DNA from: Ghiorsea sp.
GTDB taxonomy: Bacteria; Pseudomonadota; Zetaproteobacteria; Mariprofundales; Mariprofundaceae
DNA: 7,679 nucleotides
Direction of reading: 5' to 3'
Assembly (NCBI GenBank): GCA_027053695.1
Contig: JALUHL010000197.1
Location: 1 to 7,679, forward strand
Made by a program: the position numbers and the translations under genes. Shown here piece by piece: positions 1 to 6,060 of this stretch (within the stretch, counting starts at the first letter, position 1; each line of letters begins with the position of its first letter). The notes beneath the pieces were generated by a model. That model had not been told where the DNA came from. It worked only from the letters and a program-made list of their open reading frames with translations, and did no database searches.

Positions 1-1496
1 CTGTGCAAAAATCTGCCCAACAAGTTATGCTCGCCATGAATTCATGGTTATATGCCCAAACCAAACAAAGCCGCTATTGCTATGAAGCCAAAGATAGAGG
101 TTATGTCTGCACATTTAGTGCTTTGGTACTTAAATCCACCACAGCCTACCTATTTCATGTGGGTGATACTCGTATTTACCATTTACAAGGCGATACACTG
201 GAGCAACTCACAGAAGACCACAGGGTCGCTGTCTCTCAACACAAAAGCTATTTAAGCCGAGCTTTAGGCATAGACCCCCATCTTGATGTTGACCATCAAA
301 CCATGCCTCTTACAGAAGGTGATATTTTTATTCTTGCTACAGATGGTGTGTACGAATTTGTAAGCGGCTCATTCATCAGCAGCAGTATCCAACAGCATAG
401 CGACAATCTTGATGCCGCCGCACAAACCATCGTCGAAGAAGCTTTAAAGCAAGATAGTGATGATAATCTTAGCATACAAATTGTGCGGATTGATAAGCTT
501 CCCCAACAAAATGCAGATGAGATTTACCAGCGTCTAACATCCCTACCCTTTCCTCCAGAATTAGAAGCGAGAACTATCTTTGATGGTTACGAGGTCATTC
601 GTAAAATTCATGCCAGCAGCCGAAGCCATGTTTATTTGGTGAAAGACACTGAAACCCAAGAGCCTGCCATCATCAAAACGCCATCCATCGATTTAAGAGG
701 TGATGCTGCCTACTTAGAACGCTTTTTATTGGAAGAATGGATTGCACGCCGCATGAACAACCCCCATGTGCTCAAACCTTGCTCACAAAGCAGAGCCCAT
801 CAGTATTTGTATGTCGCCATGGAATACATTGACGGGCAAACACTCACGCAGTGGATGGTTGACCATCCTAAACCCAGCATGGAAGAAGTGCGTAACATTG
901 TTGAGCAAATTGCCAAAGGTTTGCAGGCATTTCACAGGCTAGAAATGCTACACCAAGATTTAAGACCTGAAAATATCATGATTGATAAAACGGGCACGGT
1001 GAAAATCATTGATTTTGGTGCTACGCATGTTGCTGGCATCTCAGAAAGCGCTAGCCCAATTTTACAGCAGAATGTGATGGGTACAGCGCAATATACTGCA
1101 CCTGAATACTACCTCGGCGAAGCAGGCACTCATCGCTCAGATATGTATGCCTTAGCAGTGATTACCTACCAAATGCTATCAGGGCGATTCCCTTATGGCA
1201 TAGAAGTCGCAAAAACACGCACCAAGAATGCGCAAAAAAAATTGACTTACCAACCTGTATTGGATGATGATAGAGAAATACCCGTGTGGGTGGATGAAGC
1301 CCTTCGCAAAGCCCTTCGCCCTGACCCCTTTAAACGCTATGAAGAAATATCAGAGTTTGTGTTTGATTTGCGCCATCCCAATCAAAAGTTTTTAAACAAA
1401 ACCCGCCCGCCGCTGATTGAAAGAAGCCCTGTTCTTTTCTGGAAATCGGTTTCTTTAGTTTTAACTTTGATTATTGTGTTTCTGCTTATTCATTAG
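1..1496 (+). CDS. Bifunctional PP2C-type phosphatase / Ser-Thr protein kinase with C-terminal membrane anchor (5' partial)
   Basis: A protein that can both remove and add phosphate on Ser/Thr. The reading frame is open at the left edge and the first PP2C metal motif is missing, so the start lies outside the window. By comparison with the family I infer roughly 80-100 residues are lost. Numbering from base 3, the PP2C part covers about 1-165, with GDTR at 54-57, LATDG at 111-115 and DDN at 153-155. The kinase part covers about 196-460: candidate ATP lysine K225, helix C Glu E244, catalytic loop HQDLRPEN 317-324, DFG 337-339 and APE 366-368. The glycine-rich loop is replaced by a Ser/Arg stretch (about 202-210), and HRD is HQD. 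One hydrophobic helix at 477-496 ends the protein, so both domains probably face the cytoplasm. From memory, relatives often sit in nitrate-assimilation clusters (e.g. PA1782 in Pseudomonas), which cannot be tested here. The next gene encodes an FHA protein, a possible partner. Confidence 0.93.
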   Translation, partial: VQKSAQQVMLAMNSWLYAQTKQSRYCYEAKDRGYVCTFSALVLKSTTAYLFHVGDTRIYHLQGDTLEQLTEDHRVAVSQHKSYLSRALGIDPHLDVDHQTMPLTEGDIFILATDGVYEFVSGSFISSSIQQHSDNLDAAAQTIVEEALKQDSDDNLSIQIVRIDKLPQQNADEIYQRLTSLPFPPELEARTIFDGYEVIRKIHASSRSHVYLVKDTETQEPAIIKTPSIDLRGDAAYLERFLLEEWIARRMNNPHVLKPCSQSRAHQYLYVAMEYIDGQTLTQWMVDHPKPSMEEVRNIVEQIAKGLQAFHRLEMLHQDLRPENIMIDKTGTVKIIDFGATHVAGISESASPILQQNVMGTAQYTAPEYYLGEAGTHRSDMYALAVITYQMLSGRFPYGIEVAKTRTKNAQKKLTYQPVLDDDREIPVWVDEALRKALRPDPFKRYEEISEFVFDLRHPNQKFLNKTRPPLIERSPVLFWKSVSLVLTLIIVFLLIH

Positions 1497-1589
1497 ATAG
1501 AGCGTTTGGTTTGCTAGAAGGTGTGTACTTAAAGTTTGGGCTGCTTGGCATCCTCAATGATAACAAAGCTAAAGTAGGTCGCTCGCTTT

Positions 1590-1618
1590 TTGACTATCCA
1601 TGTTTTATCGACTAGATT
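1590..1618 (+). promoter_or_regulatory. Putative sigma70 promoter of the cNMP-like/FHA gene
   Basis: TTGACT at 1590-1595 and TAGATT at 1613-1618 are separated by exactly 17 bp, matching five and four positions of the consensus hexamers. It lies in the 153-bp gap after the kinase gene and about 30 bp before the next start codon, so the FHA gene may be transcribed on its own as well as by read-through. No clear terminator follows the kinase gene. Prediction by eye only. Confidence 0.45.
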
Positions 1619-1649
1619 AAATTTATCTATGGCTTGGAGGGCATGATTC

Positions 1650-2414
1650 ATGAGTGAAATTAAAGTCGTACCTGATGGTACCATTTTCCTAAAAGAGGGT
1701 AAAAACAATAACACTGCATATGTTATTCTTAACGGCAAAGTTGCCGTAACAAGGCACAGCCCGCAAACAGGTGATATCCTTCTTGCAGAGCTAAGCAAGG
1801 ATGATGTGTTTGGTGAAATGAGCTTGATTGACAACACCCAATGCTCAGCCACAGTCACTGCCGTTGGCGAAGTTGAAGTCCAAGTTCTCACCAAAGACAA
1901 TTTTATCAGTAGCCTGCAAAAAGATGAAGATGCGATGGCAAGTATTATGGGCTCATTGTTTCATCGAATCCGCACCATGAATATGCAAGTTCTCAACCTT
2001 GAAAAACAACTCTCAACCACAGACATGCTCATTAATCATAACCTTCTCCTCAAAGGTGTGACCGAGCCTGCAAAACATGCGCTCTATGACATGAAAGCTT
2101 TGGTCATTGATGATTTTCCCTACCGCATTGGTCGTTGGAGTAAAAAGCAAACCAAACGCTCATGGTTCTCAAAGAAAACACCCAATCATGTGAGCATCCG
2201 TGATATTCCGCCTTACCTAACTTCTCGCGAACATTGTGCGATTGAAAAAAAGGCTGGTTCAGTCGTTGTCACTGATTTGGATTCGCGTTTAGGTACTTGG
2301 GTCAATGGTAAACGCTTGAAAGGCAGCAAGGAAAAGCTTCAACCTGGCTCAAATATTATTCACATTGGTGCAAAACAATCCCAATTTGCTTTTGAAATTA
2401 TCGTCCCTTCTTAA
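1650..2414 (+). CDS. Cyclic-nucleotide-binding-like domain fused to FHA domain
   Basis: A 254-residue soluble protein, probably a signalling adaptor. Residues about 5-95 form a CRP-type cyclic nucleotide-binding fold with a phosphate-binding-cassette-like segment, GEMSL at 55-59 followed by CSATV at 65-69. The residue normally Arg, which contacts the nucleotide phosphate, is Cys65, so classical cAMP binding is doubtful. There is no helix-turn-helix; residues about 96-150 are a helical linker. Residues about 150-252 match an FHA domain, the phosphothreonine reader: GR at 161-162, SREH at 192-195 and LGTWVNG at 214-220. A Lys/Arg-rich insertion (about 165-182) separates the first FHA strands. 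The ATG at 1650 has GGAGG at 1636-1640, nine bases upstream. It lies 153 bp after the kinase/phosphatase gene on the same strand; I infer that its FHA domain could read a mark written by that kinase. Domain calls are strong; ligand and partner are unknown. Confidence 0.9.
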   Translation: MSEIKVVPDGTIFLKEGKNNNTAYVILNGKVAVTRHSPQTGDILLAELSKDDVFGEMSLIDNTQCSATVTAVGEVEVQVLTKDNFISSLQKDEDAMASIMGSLFHRIRTMNMQVLNLEKQLSTTDMLINHNLLLKGVTEPAKHALYDMKALVIDDFPYRIGRWSKKQTKRSWFSKKTPNHVSIRDIPPYLTSREHCAIEKKAGSVVVTDLDSRLGTWVNGKRLKGSKEKLQPGSNIIHIGAKQSQFAFEIIVPS

Positions 2415-2434
2415 ATTACAAACACTGCCGCAAT

Positions 2435-2465
2435 AAAAAAGGCTTACGATTTCTCGTAAGCCTTT
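2435..2465. terminator. Bidirectional hairpin terminator between the FHA gene and tRNA-fMet
   Basis: A perfect 9-bp stem, GGCTTACGA (2441-2449) with TCGTAAGCC (2454-2462), closes a TTTC loop. Six A precede it on the plus strand, so the minus-strand RNA ends in a good U-run and suits termination of the tRNA transcript. The plus-strand U-run is only three bases, a weaker signal for the FHA gene. It lies 20 bp past the FHA stop codon and 9 bp past the tRNA CCA end. Confidence 0.8.
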
Positions 2466-2473
2466 ATCATGTT

Positions 2474-2548
<75 letters not shown>

Positions 2549-2593
2549 TTATTGAGTGCTCCATCATTGCATGTCCCAATTTGGAGAGCGCGA

Positions 2594-2621
2594 ACTTTAG
2601 CGGCATAGAGCCAAAAAACAA
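2594..2621 (-). promoter_or_regulatory. Putative promoter of tRNA-fMet
   Basis: On the minus strand TTGTTT (2621-2616) and TAAAGT (2599-2594) are 16 bp apart, upstream of the tRNA. A GC-rich stretch, TCGCGC, follows the -10 element and resembles the discriminator of stringently controlled stable-RNA promoters. The predicted leader is about 40 bases. The hexamers match only moderately. Confidence 0.35.
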
Positions 2622-2660
2622 CCACTATTTTTAAGTCTATACTTTCACCTGTGGTCTGCT

Positions 2661-2712
2661 TTACAATCCCTTGTAAGAATCATAAATCTAAAGCGACAAA
2701 ACACGATAAAAT
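2661..2712 (+). promoter_or_regulatory. Operator-like palindrome and candidate -10 upstream of the ArsS-type gene
   Basis: TTACAA (2661-2666) and TTGTAA (2671-2676) form a perfect 6-bp inverted repeat around TCCC. A -10-like TAAAAT lies at 2707-2712 but has no good -35 at 16-18 bp. The palindrome centre is about 40 bp upstream of that -10, where an activator could bind. I recognise no specific regulator family. The remainder of 2415-2733 holds only the terminator and the tRNA. Confidence 0.28.
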
Positions 2713-2733
2713 GCCTTTAAACCTTGGAGTTCA

Positions 2734-3726
2734 ATGATGAGAGATATGTTGCCACTGCTGAAAAACACGGATTTTCCAGCCATCAAACGTGCCCGCATGC
2801 ATACTTTGCAAGTCAACCTTGGTTATCTATGCAATCAGACTTGTTTTCATTGCCACGTCAATGCTGGCCCCAATCGTAAAGAATTGATGGATGAAACCAA
2901 TATCAATTTATTGATTCAACTTATGGAGCTATCAGGCGTCAAAACATTGGATTTAACGGGCGGCGCGCCTGAAATGAACCCTCATTTTAAAAAACTAGTA
3001 CTTGCTGCGCGCAAACTAAAAATAAACGTGATTGACCGCTGCAACCTCACGATTCTAAACGAAGACGGTTATGAGTGGTTGGCTGATTTCTTGGCAGAAA
3101 ATCAGGTTGAAGTCGCAGCCTCATTACCCTGCTATTTAGAAGATAATGTGGACGCACAACGCGGCGATGGCGTGTTTCAATCCAGCATTGAAGGCATTAA
3201 AAAGTTAAACGCTTTGGGTTATGGCATGGATGATAGCAAACTAACACTAAACCTAGTGTATAACCCCCAAGGCATCAGCCTACCCCCATCGCAAGAAGCG
3301 CTTGAAAACGCATACAAAAAAGAGCTACTGGCGCGATATGACATTCACTTCAATGAGCTTTTCACCATCACCAATCAGCCCATCGCTAGATTTGGCAGCA
3401 CACTTGTCACCAAAGGCCAATTTGACGAATACATGCAAATCTTGAAAGACAATTTTCAACAAGCCAATGTGAAAGGTGTGATGTGCCGAACCTTAATCAG
3501 CATTGATTGGCAGGGTTATGTGTATGATTGTGATTTCAACCAAATGCTTGGGCTACATGCGCCCATTGAAGATGAGGAGAAGCTGCATATCGCCCAGCTC
3601 ATTGCCCAAGAAGAATTGCAACAGACTCTTGATTATGGTCTAGCAGGCCAACCCATCACTGTAATGAATCATTGTTATGCCTGCACAGCAGGGCAAGGTT
3701 CAAGTTGTGGAGGCACGTTGGGTTAA
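2734..3726 (+). CDS. arsS: ArsS-like radical SAM protein (arsenosugar biosynthesis type)
   Basis: A 330-residue radical SAM enzyme. The CX3CX2C site for the SAM-binding [4Fe-4S] cluster is C33, C37 and C40 (CNQTCFHC), and the glycine motif TGGAPE is at 75-80. The C-terminal half has C251, C266 in a DCDFNQ segment, and C314, C317 and C325 in the terminal CYAC...SSCGG stretch, likely ligands of an auxiliary cluster. The layout matches the ArsS family, named for a radical SAM step in making arsenosugars from methylated arsenic. That family is annotated as including selenoproteins; here all these positions are ordinary TGC or TGT cysteine codons. The start is ATG 2734 or ATG 2737: GGAG at 2726-2729 is 4 bases from the first and 7 from the second, so the second may be used. 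No arsM, arsR or arsenic transporter is in view. The family call is strong; the substrate is inferred. Confidence 0.85.
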   Translation: MMRDMLPLLKNTDFPAIKRARMHTLQVNLGYLCNQTCFHCHVNAGPNRKELMDETNINLLIQLMELSGVKTLDLTGGAPEMNPHFKKLVLAARKLKINVIDRCNLTILNEDGYEWLADFLAENQVEVAASLPCYLEDNVDAQRGDGVFQSSIEGIKKLNALGYGMDDSKLTLNLVYNPQGISLPPSQEALENAYKKELLARYDIHFNELFTITNQPIARFGSTLVTKGQFDEYMQILKDNFQQANVKGVMCRTLISIDWQGYVYDCDFNQMLGLHAPIEDEEKLHIAQLIAQEELQQTLDYGLAGQPITVMNHCYACTAGQGSSCGGTLG

Positions 3727-3766
3727 CCCAATATCTACATACTACCATTCTTAAGAAGTCTTAACC

Positions 3767-4852
3767 TTATGTAGCAGACGTTTGTTCAACATTGAATTTT
3801 GACCAATCTTTTACCCAAATTAGCTTTACTCCCTTTAATAGGGCATACCAAAACAACAGTGGTAGAAAAATTGTTTTCAGTAAAAACAAAGCCATTAGAG
3901 TTAAAAAATTTTCTATCCAAGGCATCGTTCGAACCTTTAACTCCTTAAACTTATTCAACACTATATCCTTTGGGTTGACCACAAAACTACTTACTTTGTC
4001 TACAGCATTGTCTACAACTTCCACTGTAGTATCTGCTATACTTCCTGTGACATCAGAAACATCATCCACCATTGATGATACAAAACCAGCAACTGAACCC
4101 CACATCGAATCACCCGCTGTTACTTGTTCAACATATGTGTCTGATGCCAAGTTAGCTTGTGCAAGTGGTTTTGTTTGTATATTTTCGGCAAGGCTAGGTG
4201 CATCATCTGGTTGTTTCTGATTCTTTTTTTCAGTTTGGCTTTCTTCAGCCTTCTCTCCCTGTTCCATAACCATCTTATATGTAGAGTCTAACTCCTGCTT
4301 CGCTTCACTCATTACCTCATGTTCCTGTTGAATCTGATGCTCTAAGAAAACATAATCAACGGTCATATTCAGCATCAATACAAGTGCTAAAGAAAAGCGC
4401 ACAAATAATAGCGTGACAAACAGCCTCACAGCCTGAGGAACATACATTTTAATGAATACTGCTAAACATAAACCAACCCCTGATAAAGTAAGCAAAACAT
4501 TAAAAAACGAATGCTCAACAATTTCAATAAGCACACGCTGTAAGGTCAATGAAACAATCGCAAAAGTCATCACTTCCGCAAACCGTTCTACCGTATCATG
4601 CAAAGGTGTTAGAAAATCACCAATTTGGACAGAAACAAACACAACACTTATATCAAGGCTTTGCAACACTGAAACAACAGCATTGATCAACCTAGTCACC
4701 CCATATGTAATAGCAGCATTTTTAATAGATTGGTTTAAGTAACTTCTTGCTGCATCATCAACAGCACCCTGCCAAGAGAAGAATATGACAAGAATAACCA
4801 AAAACACCAGCATAAAAACTTTTGTTTTGTCAGTGAATTGATGAGTCGCCAT
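3767..4852 (-). CDS. Uncharacterised multi-pass inner-membrane protein with acidic/Gln-rich middle region
   Basis: Function not recognised; it faintly resembles hypothetical membrane proteins of marine gammaproteobacteria that I recall. The protein is 361 residues from ATG 4852, chosen because the strong ribosome binding site GGGAGGTGG lies just upstream (4864-4856). The frame stays open to a TTG at 4924, but that start has no such site. Hydrophobic segments occur at about 11-28, 88-112 (less hydrophobic), 116-137, 143-165 and 313-346 (one or two helices). Residues about 170-245 are hydrophilic and rich in Glu, Gln and Lys, possibly coiled-coil then disordered. Residues about 250-295 are rich in Val, Asp and Ser and look amphipathic, followed by a Lys-rich stretch before the last membrane segment. 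It is convergent with the ArsS-type gene (40 bp, no clear terminator) and divergent from trpS. A C9 run lies 43 bases upstream of the start. Confidence 0.8.
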   Translation of the reverse strand: MATHQFTDKTKVFMLVFLVILVIFFSWQGAVDDAARSYLNQSIKNAAITYGVTRLINAVVSVLQSLDISVVFVSVQIGDFLTPLHDTVERFAEVMTFAIVSLTLQRVLIEIVEHSFFNVLLTLSGVGLCLAVFIKMYVPQAVRLFVTLLFVRFSLALVLMLNMTVDYVFLEHQIQQEHEVMSEAKQELDSTYKMVMEQGEKAEESQTEKKNQKQPDDAPSLAENIQTKPLAQANLASDTYVEQVTAGDSMWGSVAGFVSSMVDDVSDVTGSIADTTVEVVDNAVDKVSSFVVNPKDIVLNKFKELKVRTMPWIENFLTLMALFLLKTIFLPLLFWYALLKGVKLIWVKDWSKFNVEQTSAT

Positions 4853-4895
4853 CTTCCACCTCCCTTCCCTCTCTTCAAACGGCACAACCCTTGCT

Positions 4896-4904
4896 GGGGG
4901 GGGG
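4896..4904. repeat. Homopolymer G9 tract (C9 on the minus strand)
   Basis: Nine consecutive G lie in the 137-bp divergent region between the membrane-protein gene and trpS. On the minus strand the C9 run starts four bases after TTGACA (4914-4909), where a promoter spacer would lie, but no convincing -10 follows at 16-18 bp. The run is long enough to slip during replication or to cause a sequencing error. Confidence 0.9.
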
Positions 4905-4932
4905 TATTTGTCAAGTGCAGTCAAGAAAACAT

Positions 4933-4941
4933 TGCTTTAAT
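4933..4941 (+). promoter_or_regulatory. Putative extended -10 promoter of trpS
   Basis: TG at 4933-4934, one base, then TTTAAT at 4936-4941 form an extended -10 element matching five of six consensus positions. No good -35 lies at 16-18 bp; TTGTCA at 4908-4913 is 22 bp away, too far. Transcription would begin about 40 bp before the trpS GTG. Weak evidence. Confidence 0.35.
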
Positions 4942-4989
4942 GCTTCATCAACTCCAATCTTTCGCCATTGATTTTGTTGGAGATAAACC

Positions 4990-6021
4990 GTGACCGAGCA
5001 AACAGGCAAAGAACAAGACATCAAACGCATCGTTTCAGGTATGCGCTCATCGGGCAAGCTACACCTTGGGCATTATAAAGGTGTGCTACAAAACTGGCTG
5101 ACTTTGCAAGAAGATAAAGAATGTTTTTTCTTTGCCGCAGACTGGCATGGTTTAACCACGGAATATGCTAACCCTTCTGTGGTTAAAGAGGGTATTTGGG
5201 ATATGTTGATGGATTGGTTGGCTGTGGGCATAGACCCTGAAAAATCGACTATTTTTATTCAATCACAAGTACCCGAACATGCTGAACTGCATTTATTGCT
5301 TTCATTTATGACACCACTTTCATGGCTTGAGCGTGTACCCACCTATAAAGACCAAATCTCACAATTACGTGAAAAAGATTTGGGCACTTATGGTTTCTTG
5401 GGTTATCCACTGCTACAATCGGCTGATATTATGATGTATCGTGCGGATGCTGTACCCGTGGGTGAAGACCAAGTACCACACATTGAGCTTACCCGTGAAA
5501 TTGGTCGCAGATTTAACCATTTATACAGACAAGGCATCCCGCCATTGTTCCCTGATTGCCAAGCTTTATTGATGCCAACATCCAAACTACCTGGGCTTGA
5601 TGGGCGCAAGATGAGTAAGTCGTATGGCAATGCGATTACCTTATGCGAGCCTTGGAAAGACACGGAAAAGAAAGTTAAAACCATGCCAACTGACCCTGCT
5701 CGTATTCGCCGAGAAGATGCAGGCACACCAGAGCTTTGCCCTGTTTGGGATTTCCATAAGGTCTATTCAACGGAAGATGAGCGCAACGAAATTCAAGAAG
5801 GTTGCACCACCGCAGGCATTGGCTGTTTGGATTGCAAAAAAGTATTGCTCAAACATTTGCAGGATGAGTTGCAACCCATTCGTGATCGCCGCGAAGACTT
5901 GGCCAAGCGCCCTGATGATGTGAAAGACATTGTGCGCACGGGCAACGAAAAAGCGCGCCGCGAAGCTCGCAAAACCATGGATAAAGTACGCAAGTCTTTT
6001 AAATTGGATTATAAGCTTTAA
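4990..6021 (+). CDS. trpS: Tryptophan--tRNA ligase, iron-sulfur-cluster type
   Basis: This enzyme charges tRNA-Trp with tryptophan using ATP, in the cytoplasm. It is a class I synthetase of 343 residues: HIGH-type motif HLGH at 25-28, SADIMMY at 144-150, GEDQ at 158-161 with an ELTR helix, and KMSKS at 207-211. The C-terminal anticodon-binding half carries C250, C272, C279 and C282, a C-x21-C-x6-C-x2-C pattern. This is nearly the four-cysteine pattern I remember for Thermotoga maritima TrpRS, whose structure holds a [4Fe-4S] cluster; the local sequence EGCTTAGIGCLDCKK is also very alike. An Fe-S cluster is therefore likely. The start is GTG 4990, with GGAG at 4979-4982 seven bases before it. 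The rluB-type gene follows 39 bp after the stop with no terminator between, so both are probably co-transcribed. Confidence 0.96.
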   Translation: MTEQTGKEQDIKRIVSGMRSSGKLHLGHYKGVLQNWLTLQEDKECFFFAADWHGLTTEYANPSVVKEGIWDMLMDWLAVGIDPEKSTIFIQSQVPEHAELHLLLSFMTPLSWLERVPTYKDQISQLREKDLGTYGFLGYPLLQSADIMMYRADAVPVGEDQVPHIELTREIGRRFNHLYRQGIPPLFPDCQALLMPTSKLPGLDGRKMSKSYGNAITLCEPWKDTEKKVKTMPTDPARIRREDAGTPELCPVWDFHKVYSTEDERNEIQEGCTTAGIGCLDCKKVLLKHLQDELQPIRDRREDLAKRPDDVKDIVRTGNEKARREARKTMDKVRKSFKLDYKL

Positions 6022-6060
6022 TCAAACCATCATAAACGAAACATACAGTGGGGACATTGC

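Noticed and set aside
1300..1326. Short tandem-like repeat GCCCTTCGC in the kinase gene
   Set aside because: It encodes ALRKALRPDP, a normal kinase C-lobe sequence, and is explained by the protein.
1529..1900. Minus-strand open frame of 123 codons across the start of the FHA gene
   Set aside because: It overlaps a clearly conserved domain on the other strand and its protein has no recognisable motif; it is a shadow frame.
3721..3766. Terminator between the ArsS-type gene and the convergent membrane-protein gene
   Set aside because: There are small AT-rich palindromes (GGTTAACC, TTCTTAAGAA) but no GC-rich stem followed by a T-run on either strand.
3792..4220. Plus-strand open frame of 142 codons, plus another at 4452-4742
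   Set aside because: Both lie inside the membrane-protein gene of the opposite strand; that frame has coherent hydrophobic segments and a strong ribosome binding site, these do not.
4853..4924. N-terminal extension of the membrane protein to a TTG at 4924
   Set aside because: The extension crosses the C9 run and has no good ribosome binding site, whereas ATG 4852 has a near-ideal one.
4890..4936. Full sigma70 promoter for the membrane-protein gene using TTGACA at 4914-4909
   Set aside because: No acceptable -10 hexamer is found at 16-18 bp; only the -35-like hexamer and the C run are supported.
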